64,000 nt of DNA from Eleginops maclovinus (taxonomy: Eukaryota > Chordata > Actinopteri > Perciformes > Eleginopidae). How positions within the stretch are numbered: the first letter of the stretch is position 1; each line of letters starts with the position of its first letter. Below, piece by piece: positions 12,542 to 25,645 of this stretch. The position numbers were made by a program, and so were the translations under genes. Under the pieces are notes generated by a model, which saw nothing but the letters and a program-made list of their open reading frames with translations, searched no databases and had not been told where the DNA came from. The stretch is from positions 1,103,329-1,167,328 of the forward strand of contig NC_086358.1 of assembly GCF_036324505.1 (NCBI RefSeq), written 5' to 3'.

Positions 12542-12564
12542 GGGGGGGGGGGGGGGGGGGGGGG
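12542..12564. repeat. Poly-G tract, 23 nt
   Basis: Uninterrupted G run. Confidence 0.95.
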
Positions 12565-12900
12565 TAATTGGCTTTTGATTAGAGAGGGGGTGTGAATGAG
12601 TCAGTGATAGTGAGCCTCGGGGAACACGTGGAACAGTTGTCATTGTTGTGTATTGTGCAATGCGTTGATGATCAGCACACTGATGCAGATTATTAGGGAA
12701 GACGGACAGAAATCATCCACTTGAATGTGTTGGAGGGCTAGCTAATAGGAGAGTAAGTGTTATGGAGTGATGTCACTATATTCAGAACCCCGAAGAACAA
12801 AAAGGTTGACAACACATGAGCTAATTGGAATTTCCTACGGGCCTCAAACCCATCTGGTATTTCTGCAGATCTGGTATACACCATTGAATACTCTGCACCT

Positions 12901-12904
<4 letters not shown>

Positions 12905-12975
<71 letters not shown>
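12905..12975 (+). repeat. (TG)n microsatellite, 71 bp
   Basis: Pure dinucleotide array. The CVCV-type frame over it is not a gene. Confidence 0.99.
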
Positions 12976-12977
<2 letters not shown>

Positions 12978-13089
12978 CGCAGGCCTGAAATTGGTCAGTT
13001 GATGGTTGACAGCTTTGTGATGTAACCTCTGTTTGATGGAGGGTTTCTCAGAGGTCTGGGGATAAAGATTGTCAACCAGGATTAGAGAG

Positions 13090-13091
<2 letters not shown>

Positions 13092-13124
<33 letters not shown>
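13092..13124 (+). repeat. (TG)n microsatellite, 33 bp
   Basis: Pure array followed by TCTCTCTC. Confidence 0.98.
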
Positions 13125-13125
<1 letters not shown>

Positions 13126-13318
13126 CTCTCTCTGCCTTTCTGTCACATCGGTTGCAGTTTATTTCCAGCTCTCCATTAACAAACCCTGTCAGAGAGATTT
13201 ACAGAAACACAAACGGACAGAGGAGGCTTCAAAATCGACACGGAGACATGATGTGCTTACTAGGAGCAATAATTGGAATTGCATAAAAGGAAATAAATCC
13301 ATAAATCCATCTCTTGTT

Positions 13319-13341
13319 GGGGGGTGGGGGGGGGGGGGGGG
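13319..13341. repeat. G-rich tract
   Basis: G run of about 23 with a single T near its start, inside a chance Gly-rich frame. Confidence 0.9.
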
Positions 13342-14440
13342 TGGATGGTTGACCGAGGTCGTAATGGAAATTGAAGCCTCGGGGAGCCATGGGGGTAAAT
13401 GTAAAAGCAGAATGAAGATAGTTTGGGATCCAACTCTCAGAGGCAGCGGGAGCAGAGTAATGAGTTTCAGATCATTACCTGGAAGAGCGGAGAGGACACC
13501 TGCACCCCCCCAACCGGGGGGTCAATGGATGAGGAGGAAGGAGCCGAGCCAGAGGCACAGAAGTTAGCCTCTCCTTGATTCCCTCACAGAAAGCCAATTG
13601 GATTTTTGCGTTGGCTTTTGGAGAAAATAACCTCCTGAAATTGGCGCCCAACGTGCTTTTTCTCGAGGTTCAAAGGGGGTAAAAAAGAAGCATGACGCTG
13701 CACATCCTATCCCATAATGCACCTGTGCAAACACTACAATATGACTTGGGTTTGCAGCATGTAGTCACACCCAGGCCTTTCTGTGGTCCGTTGCATGCTT
13801 TACAATAAGAAAAAGGCAACGTGTTTTAGGTATTTTGAGACGGTTGGTTTATTTTCAGTGAATGTGGCCGTCAGTTTGACTCAGACAGACGGGGGTTAGA
13901 TTCCTAACACAGTCTGCAGACACACTGCAATCGCCTTCCCTTATTTCCTCTGGATGTGTTCAGATATTCACAGGATCGCAGGTTACTTTTCTGATGGCAT
14001 CATAAAGATCACAATACACCCAGGCTGTGTTTTATGGATACTGAACAACTTCACATAATTACATCCCAGAATAAATCCTGTGCAGAGCGTGGATCACAGA
14101 AGCTGCAATAATGAGCAGCGTCGGTATATCTCTATATTAAATGTGGGTTGTTGAATCAGATGCTTTAAATGTCTCTAATTAGGATGCAAAGGGGAGAACA
14201 GAAAACTTGAAATGATCTTTTTAAATCTGTGCCGGCAGCACGTGGTGATTAGCATCCAGAGAAGCTCAATCAGTCCTAACGAGAGAGTGGTTGATAGAGC
14301 TGCGCTGAAGAAGGGAGGATGAGAATAAATAAAGAAAAGGTTCTGCATTTGTTTCCGTCGTGTTGATAGAACGGATTATAAATAAACTGCGTAGCTTAAT
14401 AGAGCAGGCCTGCATTTCAGTGCATCATGTGTATATAGGC
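13342..14440. other. Non-coding stretch, no gene seen
   Basis: Unique-looking. TGGCGCCCAACGTG at 13642-13655 matches part of the tRNA-Lys primer-binding site used by some retroelements, but no LTR or coding remnants surround it. Confidence 0.5.
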
Positions 14441-14575
14441 AGTTTAAGGAAGTACAAAGTACAACATTCACCTTCCAAATGTAAAGGAGTCGAAGTATTC
14501 GTATGAAATATTGGAAATACTCAAGTAACGTTTGGGCAATAACTGAGTACATCCTCTTCCCACCACTGGTTTGAA
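14441..14575. mobile_element. Degenerate teleost dispersed repeat
   Basis: Words in order are AAGTACAAAGTAC, AATGTAAAGGAGTCGAAGTAT, GGAAATACTCAAGTAA, TGAGTACATCC and CCACCACTGG. This order matches a very common fish repeat built of AGTACTTGAGTA/CTCAAGTAAAG words and ending in CCACCACTG. Identification is from memory of the family. Ends and class are undefined. Confidence 0.55.
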
Positions 14576-15449
14576 TGCAATATGTGTTCAGTCCTAGTCC
14601 AGGTTTATTCCTCAGAGTTCAGGACGCAGAGTGATTGTCTTTAAACTGAAATACAGTGAATGCTGGATGAATTGTGCGGTACGAATACAGACTTGTTTCT
14701 CTCTGAGTGTGTCATAAAGCAGCAGCACCGAGGTTGGCGAGGTTAATACAAATCTCTGGTCCTCTCACATGGATGGATTAACCCGTCGGGGGGTCATCAG
14801 GCCACAGATTGGCCTCCTTCAACCCTCCATTCACCAAGGACCCACCCCTGCCAGAGCTTCCATTAGGCACCCAGCACAGTAATGGCTTCATTATGTGTCC
14901 GGAGACAAAGACAGCAGCAGCACTCCGACGCTGGGGGAGGACCTGCTGCAGGGTTAGCATCATTATCCAGGTTCAACCTCAAGTGCTGGAAAAATGGAGC
15001 AAGAAACAATGCAGTTCCTCCAGTGGACACTAGAGGAAGACCATCTCCATTATTTGATTCATAGCACTTTGAGCTTTAGGGCACTAGGATAAGTGGGTTT
15101 TGTAAAGGACTGCATGATCGAAGGGTTCCTGGACAGACTGTTCGATCCTCAAAGTCATTTCTTAGTCAACAACATGACATTTGAAAGATTGCACAAACAA
15201 ACAATAAATACGTTTTATCATTAAGCTTATGATCGCTGGTGGAGCTGGAAATAGTTCTGCTGTTAACGAAGAGAGTGCTTTTTTAACATTAACATTAATT
15301 ATGCAGGAGTGTGCATACTGACGCTGCAAGGCATTTCAGTTTGTGGCTTTGATTTAGTATTCAATAAGCTGTGAAAACATTCATTATCAATAACAGTTTT
15401 TTAATATTTCTGCCAAGTCTTACAATTGAAGCCTTAAAAACCCCACACT
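14576..15449. other. Non-coding stretch, no gene seen
   Basis: Unique-looking. The open frames at 14778-15064 overlap on both strands and lack known domains. Confidence 0.55.
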
Positions 15450-15705
15450 ATCTCCAATATAAGTCAGATTTTATAGAAGTCTATGAGAGATTCACTTAAT
15501 TCTCTCTTGATTTATTGCCTTAGTAAACATGTTCCTGATTGAGAAGCAGCCAGTAATACAACCGCTAATTGAAGCCAATTAAGGAGTGCATTATACCTGC
15601 ATGTTCTGTAATATCCAGCAAAAAAAGAAGTCAGATTGTATAGAAGTCTTTGAGAAAATGTCCGTAACTCTCCCTTGATTTATTCCCTACCACGATGAAT
15701 CCTTG
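15450..15705 (+). repeat. Two diverged direct copies of a dispersed repeat
   Basis: AAGTCAGATTTTATAGAAGTC at about 15461 recurs as AAGTCAGATTGTATAGAAGTC at about 15628. Both are followed by GAGA, then CTCT(C/T)TTGATTTATT. The offset is about 167 bp. The block resembles a fish dispersed repeat known to me by the phrase TTTATAGAAGTCTATGAGA. Confidence 0.65.
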
Positions 15706-16235
15706 GTGGCTGTGGTATCCGTCACAAAAAGGCCACTGTAACTCATCCGTTCAGATCGTGAGCTCAGTTGGAAGTCGATCTGAAGCCTCAGCTAGCCTTT
15801 ATACGTCCTAACATTTAGACACGTCCTGTAGATCTGACAGTATCCCAATGTGACAGAAGGACTTCTAACACCAAACTCCCAAATCTGTGCCTGCAAATCC
15901 TCTATTCCCTGAAACAGATCCTGAGGCGATCCAGAGTCCTGTGCATTGTGTGTTTGTATGAAAAGTTAACTTTCTCCCTCGGCGTGTGTGAAAGCCTCCT
16001 ACCTCGACAGTCTGGCTCTCACCCCGATCGGCCCAGTTTCTATCAGCACCAGAACCCTGTGAGTCTGCAAAGCACGGCCAATTGGCTTTACCCGAAATCA
16101 TTTCATACGTTTATCTGGAGAGGAGGAACCTGTCCCCGAACCGCAGCGGAACCAACCGGCTGAAACCTAAAAACATAAGCACCTTTTTGTTATTGGAACA
16201 GGGGCTGAAAGCTCACATTTAAATCAACGTTACCT
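15706..16235. other. Non-coding stretch, no gene seen
   Basis: Unique-looking, no supported features. Confidence 0.55.
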
Positions 16236-16251
16236 CACACACACACACACA

Positions 16252-16286
<35 letters not shown>
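16236..16286 (+). repeat. (CA)n microsatellite, 51 bp
   Basis: One T interruption near 16253. Confidence 0.98.
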
Positions 16287-16288
<2 letters not shown>

Positions 16289-16394
16289 GCCTAAGTGCCC
16301 GGTTTCTGCAGGGGGAAGAGCTGCAGGACATTTGTACACTGCAGGGCACAACTCTGCATACTGCGGCACCATGCAAGCACACACACTCTCCCTC

Positions 16395-16399
<5 letters not shown>

Positions 16400-16426
<27 letters not shown>

Positions 16427-16427
16427 C
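16400..16427 (+). repeat. (CA)n microsatellite, 28 bp
   Basis: Pure short array after a CTCTCCCTCTCTTTC pyrimidine stretch. Confidence 0.97.
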
Positions 16428-16565
16428 CAGCTGAAGCGGCAGAGATAACAGCTAAAGCGAGAGCAGTGAAAAGGTAATCAGGTCTGTTCAGCCATGCAGA
16501 GTGTGAGGGAACTTCAGTCGGAAACTTTTTAGAGTTTGATTCGAGCTGAACATCCCTGATGGGGC

Positions 16566-16586
16566 GGGGGGGGGGGGGGGGGGGGG
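16566..16586. repeat. Poly-G tract, 21 nt
   Basis: Uninterrupted G run after GGGGC. Confidence 0.95.
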
Positions 16587-17114
16587 CTGGATTTTAATTT
16601 TTCAGAAAGTTTGATACATAAACTATTTCATCCCCCTGCATACTCCATGCAAAAGCAACCAAAAACAAAGTGTGAACGCATCAATTCTTTTTTACTTTGG
16701 AGTTTTGGAGTCAAACCTGATGGGCTCTCATCAGCTGGGTTTAATGGGAAAGTGGAACTGGGATCTTCTCTGTTTTTCTGACTATTCTGACTGTTTATAG
16801 ACAAAAGGATAAATGCACAGTCAAGATCATTTAAAGTTTAAGCCCTAAACTGATGGATCACACCCAACCTGCGTCCAGCTGTGTACCTGCTGCTGACAGA
16901 CTAACACAGGTGTGTGAGGTCTGCTCCTTATCATACAGGATATCTGTAAATCTGCTCATTGTTAGAAAACAGAAGTGTTCGAACGTTTATGGACCTGTAG
17001 TTGTTTTTTCCTCATCGGTATGTATCATATGCTGATATACTGCAGCGTTAAATACACATAACTCAATCACAGCACAATAAAGCCAAATCAAATGCAGGTT
17101 AATCAGTGCATATG
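16587..17114. other. Non-coding stretch, no gene seen
   Basis: Unique-looking, slightly AT-rich. Confidence 0.55.
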
Positions 17115-17560
17115 GAAACATCAAAAGCTGGTGCTCAATTCTTCAGTTCAACAGCTTCTATGTCTTCCAACAAATATTCCTCAATTTATTCTAATGGAAG
17201 AGGTCACACTGAGACACAGACACTTCAGATGGAAATGCATTTATGTTTTCTGACGTCCCATATCGTTGGAGTCATCATCGACGATGCAAACATCTGGATT
17301 TGCAGCCGAAACACACACCTGCAGAATCAGGAACCGGAGACCAGAACTAAGATAAATACTAATGAACCAAATGTCAAACATCTGGTCTCAAATTCTCCAT
17401 TTCAAGAGTTTTCTACATCCTCCAACAAACGTATTTCAGACTGGCGAATGGAAGACGTCACGTTGAGGCGCAGGGACATGAAGTGGAAACGCGTTTCTGA
17501 CATCCTATATCAGATCCAGACATTATAGACGATGCAAACAACCCTGACTCGCAGCTCTCG
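17115..17560 (+). repeat. Diverged tandem duplication, unit about 255 bp
   Basis: Segment 17121-17310 matches 17379-17556 in the same order: CTTCCAACAAA / CCTCCAACAAA, GATGGAAATGC / AGTGGAAACGC, TTTCTGACGTCCCATATC / TTTCTGACATCCTATATC, GACGATGCAAACA / GACGATGCAAACA, TTTGCAGC / TCGCAGC. A 140-codon frame (17106-17528) crosses both copies but has no known domain, and the copies differ by indels, so I do not call it a gene. Confidence 0.7.
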
Positions 17561-17665
17561 CTAAATACTGTACTTGTCCTCTCTTCTCCTCCAGTGCACC
17601 AGTCAGAACTCATCTCCTTCAAAATAAAAGCTTCTAGCTCTCCCTGCAGAAGGACCTCTCGGTTT

Positions 17666-17738
17666 GTTTCAATTCCAGTCTCGTTTCAAATCCCAGTCCC
17701 GTTTCAAATCCCAGTCCCGTTTCAAATCCCAGTCTCGT
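17666..17738 (+). repeat. 18-bp tandem repeat, four copies
   Basis: Unit GTTTCAAATCCCAGTCCC. The first copy is one base shorter. Pure enough to be young. Confidence 0.95.
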
Positions 17739-17989
17739 TATATTTAACCGCAGGATGGTGTAGCGGAGGAGGACGTCAGCTTCTGCTGCAGAGCATGCAC
17801 CAACGCCCCGCAGACATCGTGCATGTCAGTCTGCTGCACGACTGATTAAAATGTCAAACAGAAGTAAAGAGAAGCTGAAGGCCAGCCAATCGGTTCTGAT
17901 AGCACCTCGTCCTGCGCACAGCGGTATATTTAAAATGACACTTTATTCCTCACCATGACAGGACGTTTAACCTCCACGCTTCCCATCTG

Positions 17990-18156
<167 letters not shown>

Positions 18157-18314
18157 ATGTTAAGCAGTCTATTTTCTGCACCGTCTTTAACGTGTCAAAC
18201 TTCACTTTCCCCCGCTCTTGAAGTCTCTCTCTGAAGTTAACTTTGTCTCCGATCCCAACAGCGGCACATTTTAGAGCTCTGTCATTTTGTAGTGTCTCAA
18301 AGAAAACAACAACT

Positions 18315-18315
<1 letters not shown>

Positions 18316-18359
<44 letters not shown>
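18316..18359 (+). repeat. (CA)n microsatellite, 44 bp
   Basis: Pure array between the larger CA and GT arrays. Confidence 0.99.
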
Positions 18360-18360
<1 letters not shown>

Positions 18361-18445
18361 AAAGAAAACTTCTGACAGCATATCGAGTGTCTTTGTCGAG
18401 CAACGTCAGAAACATTTGTGACGCTGGCACTAAAGAAGTGTGTGT

Positions 18446-18447
<2 letters not shown>

Positions 18448-18530
<83 letters not shown>
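18448..18530 (+). repeat. (GT)n microsatellite, 83 bp
   Basis: Opposite orientation to the CA arrays at 17991 and 18316, so the three can form inverted-repeat arms. Confidence 0.99.
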
Positions 18531-18679
18531 CTCTGTGTCAGACGCACACACAGGAATCTGTTTAACAGCAGATAATACCAGGAGCTTTTCAGGTTTCCAG
18601 GATCTGATCTCCCTGCCGCTGCACAGAGATTTAACTGGAGGAAAAGTTCCTTCAAACAAAGCAAAACTCTCCGGAAAAC

Positions 18680-19510
18680 TGAAGCAGCTTGGGAATCAAC
18701 AAGAGTTTGAACTGTTGAGTTATCGTTAAAGTTATTCAAATACTAGCTGCTTGGATCTTCTCCAATGGGACCGTGTGCCTCTTCTCCTTCATGAAATGCA
18801 GCTTTCAATCCCACAAATAACAACACCTACTAACCATTACCTGACGCTGTGACAAACTGGGATGGATGTGTTTGAAGCCAGATTGCACACGTTAGAGGGG
18901 AACTTTAGCGGGGTTTGGAGCATCAACTGTCCAAAACTCTTAGAAGGTAAATCAAGAAATGCGTGACTCATTTCATCAGCTGCAGAGGATATGGCTGATG
19001 AAGACTGGGTCATGTACCTGGGTCATGTTCTCAGCGTGTAGCCATGCTGTACTCTACGTTGCACGCTGTAGAAACATCTTGACCTTATTTCACCTTCAGT
19101 TCAAAGAAATGAAGATCTTTTGAGCATGGTTTACGAAGCCAAACTCTGCCAACAAATGAAGTAGTTCTGGAACTATTGACAGGAAGAGTTCTGACCACTG
19201 AGTTCTTGTTAAAGTTATCAATCAAGGATATTTTTGAGTGCTATTTTCATCAATTTGCTTTAAGAAAAAGGCTCTATAAAGCTTCTGTAGTCCTCAATCC
19301 AGATGCGTCTCAGGAGGTCCATGAAGCGTTGAAGACAGAAGATGAATGAGACGGCACATGTTTGAGACAGGCTGAGCTTTTTGTAACTAAAGCATGATTT
19401 AAATGACTCTTTCCAGCGTGTAGACATTGCAGTACTCGCTGTAGAAACATCTTAACCTTGTTTATTGCAATTAAAGAAATGAATAGCTTATGAGTGTGTT
19501 TACAAGGTCC
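18680..19510 (+). repeat. Diverged direct duplication, offset about 390 bp
   Basis: CAGCGTGTAGCCATGCTGTACTC (about 19033, last part TACTC) recurs as CAGCGTGTAGACATTGCAGTA at about 19419. Both lead to CTGTAGAAACATCTT(G/A)ACCTT and AAAGAAATGAA. TTGAGTTATCGTTAAAGTTAT (about 18714) is echoed by GAGTTCTTGTTAAAGTTAT (about 19200). Probably part of an old dispersed repeat. Confidence 0.6.
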
Positions 19511-20008
19511 TTTGGTTTGCTCACTCTAAGTAAATATGATCCAGAGCCGACCCGCAGTGAAGCCGCCGGAGGATATTATTCAGCGGTGAGATCCAGACGA
19601 GGTGGACTGAGTTCATGAGAACAGTATCACAGACGAGTGTACTCACTTAGATCCAAACAAACAAAACAACTGGCCGGGTTCAGCAGAACAACAGCCTGTA
19701 GAAACACAGCACAAACAAGCTCTGAAGGCTCGTCCTCGGGGGGGGGGGAACAGATGCAGAGTGAAATTTCTCACAAACAACTTCAAGGTCCGTGGCTCCA
19801 TTCTCTCATCAGGTGAGGAATGTTGAATCGTTTCTGCTGCACTGATTTCATTGAGTACCTGAACGGTGTTATCTCCACCAGGCTGAAAACAGCAAGCGCA
19901 CCCTGGGGGGGGGGGGTTTATTTATTTCAATCCGGTTCTTTCTATTAGAGCGTGAAAGAGAGAATGAGAGAGAGCTCCCATGGCCGAAAGGTGAGGGAAA
20001 GCAAAATG

Positions 20009-20009
<1 letters not shown>
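19511..20009. other. Non-coding stretch, no gene seen
   Basis: Two short G runs (about 19739-19748 and 19905-19916). Otherwise unique. Confidence 0.6.

Positions 20010-20047
<38 letters not shown>
20010..20047 (+). repeat. (CA)n microsatellite, 38 bp
   Basis: Pure array. Confidence 0.99.
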
Positions 20048-20048
<1 letters not shown>

Positions 20049-20892
20049 TCCGTTCTATTTCCCCAGCTATCCATTTTCCCCTTAATATCAACTTTTATCG
20101 CTGAGCCGAAACTCAATCACAGTCTCCAGAAACCGTGGCTGCCTCTCTACAGGTGGGAGTCCTTGAAGCTGAATCCAGAAACAGAAAAGACGGAAAGCTA
20201 AAATAATCCCACGTTTCCAGTGAGTCGGGACTCTGATCGATAGAACTCAACTCATTACGTAAACCCAAAGACAAGTCGAGTAGACGTTTCAAAGGAGATG
20301 ACATGTTTCGGGGGGGATTTATAGGGTTGGGGAGTCTCCAATGAACTCTACTGCAAAAGAAAGGTGTCTCCACGCCGGAGAGTCAAATCCAATGCATGTG
20401 CACGGATTGCATCCCTTGATTGGTTTCATTCAGCCCCTCGCAACACAACAAACACCATTGAGCATCACACAGTATGATTTCTATGTTGCACAAGAACAAG
20501 TAGAAACATGCATCTAAGTTGCCGGCTGAATTGTGCAGATATCTTGTTTTATATCAGTAAGTTTTAATCTCAGTCGAGCTCCTCCTGCAGCTCACTGGCA
20601 ATATGTGTGTTGCACCTTCTGACTTCCTCATTTATTTTAGGGCTCAAGTATATTATACATATTGCTGCTGCTGCTGCTGAGCAGGAGTTTATATTTCCTT
20701 TGCCAACCACTGAACTGTATTGTGAGTATGAAAATAACACCTTTGACTCCAGAATCTAAACGAAGAGGATGAAGGTGAAGGTGCTGTAGATCCGATTAGC
20801 ACTAAAGAGAAATGACAAAACGCAGACAGTCATGGTGATGCAGATTCCAGAAAATGGTACCGAATAACTGTTGGCTGCAGAGCTGGAAGAAC
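20048..20892. other. Non-coding stretch, no gene seen
   Basis: Unique-looking, with a short (CTG)5 at about 20664. Confidence 0.55.
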
Positions 20893-20906
20893 GTGTGTGT
20901 GTGTGT

Positions 20907-20989
<83 letters not shown>
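20893..20989 (+). repeat. (GT)n microsatellite, 97 bp
   Basis: One phase shift (GG) near 20907. Confidence 0.99.
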
Positions 20990-20991
<2 letters not shown>

Positions 20992-21134
20992 CTCTTTGCA
21001 TCCGGTGTGAAAGATTTACTCCCCACCTCGTCCTGAAGCTGGGCCCACCTCAGGGCTTCCTGGGTACCACTTAGTCCGAGACCTGCACTACTGGCTGGAC
21101 GTGCACGATAAGGATGTGCCGCCGTGTGCATCTA

Positions 21135-21182
21135 ACACACACACACACACACACACACACAAAGACAGACACACACACACAC
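21135..21182 (+). repeat. (CA)n microsatellite, interrupted
   Basis: Two CA blocks separated by AAAGACAG. Confidence 0.97.
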
Positions 21183-21295
21183 CCTGGGGAGACACGGGTC
21201 GGCTATTACAGCAAGAGACCTCCATCTCTGACTCTCGCCTCCACTTCACAGACTCATTTTTCATCCTCTAGCTCGACTCCTTAGGCTGTTGTTTG

Positions 21296-22132
<837 letters not shown>

Positions 22133-22197
22133 CTTCCTCCTTTCCTTCCTCCTTCTTCCTCCTTCTTCCTCCTTTCTTCCTCCTTTCCTTCCTCCTC
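22133..22197 (+). repeat. Pyrimidine tract (TTCC/TTCCTCC)n
   Basis: About 65 nt of almost pure C+T with irregular TTCCTCC and CTTCTTCCTC units. Confidence 0.95.
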
Positions 22198-24286
22198 ATT
22201 CAAACACCGGCCTGACGTCAGGACTCAGGTCAGCGCCTCGACAACAACAATGATTTCCTGTCTTTACCAACACAAGCAAACAAAGCTGCACTATGGAAAT
22301 GCCATTTGGGTCACTTAGGGTAATGGCTGATATCTGCTGTTTCATCACGGTGTGTTTTAACACGGGGCGCCTCTGGATAATGACGCTGTGGTTAAGTGCT
22401 GTGCAGACGCCACTTTAAATGCTGCACGGAGAACGCACTCATACATATTGATGAGGTCGTCTGAGGTGCAGGACGTGGCGTCTCCTTCATCAAACTGTCA
22501 GCACGGATTCAGACTAACTTTTGGGAAATGCTGTAAAAACTTTAAGAAGAAAAACAAACAAGTTGTGTTTCCATCAGGCGGCCCGAGTGAATAACTGGAT
22601 TTCCAGGGACAGAATTGATTGGTATTGGGCGACTTTTTATCAGCTGCTGCGGCCACATTTCAAGCTGCCTGCAAACAGAGGCATCCATCGCGCAGTATTT
22701 AAATGCTCGGACATGAAACCCTAATGGAAACCTGCTCACAGGTGCATCAGCACAAAACAAGCACATGTTTTATTCAGGATATTTCCGGATGTTTGACGAT
22801 GCTATTGTGCTACCAGACAAAGTGTTGGAGGACAGGCTGAAATAAACAGCTTCTGTGCAAGCCAGTTTTAATTACAGCTGGGAATCCTTTTTATTACCTC
22901 CACCCAGAAGGTCATGTTCCCCGCCTGCCTGTCTGCAGGATTACTCAACAACTACTGGCTGGATTTTAATGGAACTTGGTGGAAGGGTGAAGTAAGGGCC
23001 AAAGAAGAACTCAGTACAAATTGAAGCGTACACCAATCTCTGGGAGAATGCAGAGGTTGTGTTAACTTTGCAAGAAAGGGCTTCTGTTTAACACCCTTAT
23101 GGAGAGGGAACATCATGTGAACGCAAAACAACTCTGAACATGACGTGAACATCTCTATCTAACAACCTCAACTTAGGAAAGGGGAATATCTGAGGAGCAC
23201 TTGAATGCACCATTGGGATTTGCAAAGTCTACGCTCAAGTGTTAGTAATTCCAATTCACGATTTTCACTCTGGTTTATCGTGCGTTCGAGAGAAACTCCA
23301 CAGATATATCCCTCCACTGTCGACAGGCATTTACTGTTGTGTTTATTTATATGCATATAAATGTACTGTTGTTGTGCAATGCCTTGTTTACATGCTGCTG
23401 TGACAGACAACAAGTCACGGTGTATGATGTTTTTAAATACAATGATATATTCTGCACGCACCTCAGCAGGATTTCCTGATGGACGCAGCTCTTTTCTGAT
23501 CTCCGACACTACTCAACTTTTTCTTCGTGCAAACAGGAATTTAATTACACACACACTTAGAAAGCTTGACAGAAAAATGCTGCTTGTTATTTTGCAGGAG
23601 TTCTTAGATTGTTATGTGCTTTTTATCCCTTACAGAAAAAAAGCAATTATGCACTTAACTGGAGTTTCACATAACGTGTCAAAGTGATGTTTAGACGGAT
23701 CTCATTTGCTCATAAAAAACCCAGAGGGCTGGATGTTAATTTTCCACATCAAGGGTGGCACATTTCTAGCAAATACATGAAGCCATGTGATAATGAGAGC
23801 AGAGTCCGAGGAGCTGATTCAATAATTAAACAGTGAGATGAAGCATGGAGCCCCCCCCCCCTCGTTAACAAGGACGCTTCAAAGGAAGGAATCTGGCAAA
23901 TGTATAATGTGCATGTCTATGATTGTGCAGATCTAGATGCTAAATACTAATATTTCCCTTCATTAGCATGTCTAACTGTTAGTGTTCTGCACCCCAGTTT
24001 GCACAACGGTTCTTGGACAGGAACCAAACTAACCCCCCCCCCCCTCTGAGGGACATAAGCAAAGCACACATTATGCATTAGATATTTACCATGTAACCCG
24101 GCGTAAATATGGACGTATAGACATGAATAGATGTGTGCAGATACAGAACCACAGTGTCTCCCGCTCTCTAATAGCTCGGCTCTGATCAAACATTCATGAG
24201 CTTCAGTAATAAGGCTGACATGGAGTCTTCTCCTCCGCTGCAGCTGGATCTACAGCGGGCCGCTCTGATGTGAGATGTGCGAGAGC
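22198..24286. other. Non-coding stretch, no gene seen
   Basis: Includes an AT-rich, non-repetitive patch at 22610-22720 that could be regulatory, and C runs near 23851 and 24032. Open frames such as 23361-23687 + lack known domains. Confidence 0.5.
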
Positions 24287-24325
24287 GCACACACACACAC
24301 ACACACACACACCTACACACACACA
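24287..24325 (+). repeat. (CA)n microsatellite, interrupted
   Basis: CA array with a CT interruption near 24313. Confidence 0.95.
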
Positions 24326-24607
24326 TTGAGATGGAGGCACCCTCAGATTGGCGCCGGCAGCGATTGAATTTGAGTTGCATAAATTTGAATTTGTCACGCT
24401 TTAGCTGAAACGCTGAATCCCAAAAAGGTAAATTTTTCTTCGTGCAATGGATGAATTTGGAAGGCAGACACTGAGTCTGGGTTATAAGTGAATAACAGAA
24501 ATATTCTGAATGTAAGCGACTGGGTGGGGGGGTGGGGGGGGTTTCCGGTCCCTGAGCTTCAACTGGAAGACTCCTCTCCATAACGTCCGTCCATCTCTCT
24601 GCTGCAG

Positions 24608-24721
24608 GACTCGTTCAGATATGTCCTGAAGGATGCATTTGTTTATCTGCAGGGAAACCGTACGCTCGCTTTGTATTTCAGATCTTACATTGGAGAGATA
24701 AGCCGTTATTTCCTACATCAG
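24608..24721 (+). CDS. Candidate internal exon, 38 codons, unknown gene
   Basis: A pyrimidine-rich tract ending TCTCTCTGCTGCAG (AG at 24606-24607) is followed by 114 nt with no stop in frame 1, and then by CAG|GTAAGT, a consensus splice donor. The translation starts DSFRYVLKDAFVYLQGN and ends GEISRYFLHQ. Length is exactly 38 codons, so the segment is phase 0 at both ends. The product is not recognised. A 114-nt frame stays open by chance about one time in six, so the support is the paired splice signals more than the frame. It does not join in frame with the candidate at 25646. Confidence 0.3.
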
Positions 24722-25640
24722 GTAAGTCTGTGTACAGAGGCAGATTTTGTGCGCGTGTTTTATCTGATAAACAGTTTAAGTGTCCTACAAAACAGAGTAC
24801 TCCCCTGTGGTTTGAAACTCGTTATCAGCAGAGTTAAAATAACTTTAAATGGAATAAAATGACAGAAAATTCAAGCAAAGCTTTATTTTCTCGAGCTCAA
24901 AAGATATGAATATGAATTATATTTGTTTTGTGTGATTAAAAAGGAGATCCTAAATAATCACACCCACATCAAAATGCCTCTTTTCAAACACTAAGGTTAT
25001 AGAAGCTGCAATGAAGCTCAAGTTCAATCAGGAAGCCGTCTCTATATCCTGTCATTCACATATTTCCCTCTCACTACGCTCTCCCATCCCCTCACCTTCC
25101 TCTCTATTCCCACCAGCCAATCACAGCGCATCGTCACACCTTTCAACCTGCCCTCCACCACCCCTTCCACCTGCTGTTGCTCTGAATCCAGGGTTCAATT
25201 CAATCTCAAACCAACCCTCTTCAGACGACCTCCATCAATCCCTTCACGCCTCCACCACCACCAGAGTCTAGACCCCGGGCAGGTTATCGGCTCTGTGAAA
25301 CTGAGACAGCCTATTGTCGTTCTGAAGAAGGATAATGATGTTTGTGTATCTCTGAAATGATCTGTATTTCTGTAAAGTACACCACTTATTATCAAAGGAT
25401 CCTCACTATCAATATTAATGTCCTGCCGTCCGTCCCGCTCTCAGAGGCACAGGTGAACAGACTCTCTGAATGGAGGCAGCTGTTTTGGATTCATGAATGC
25501 ATTAATGCTGGTAAACAACAGGCGCCCCCCCCCCCCCCCGCACACCCACCCCCACCATTTCATCTGCATTTCAATCTCCAGCCTGTGATCCTCATGTTTA
25601 CCCTTCATCCTCCTTCTCCTCCTCCTCCTCCTCTCTCTCC
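24722..25640. other. Non-coding stretch, no gene seen
   Basis: C run at about 25526-25539. CT-rich patches at 25085-25180 and 25600-25640. No other supported feature. Confidence 0.5.
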
Positions 25641-25645
25641 TCCAG

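Noticed and set aside
13642..13655. TGGCGCCCAACGTG, matching 14 nt of a tRNA-Lys-type retroelement primer-binding site
   Set aside because: The match stops after 14 nt, no LTR ends in CA just upstream, no repeated LTR is visible, and no gag or pol trace follows. A chance or isolated relic cannot be told apart from sequence alone.
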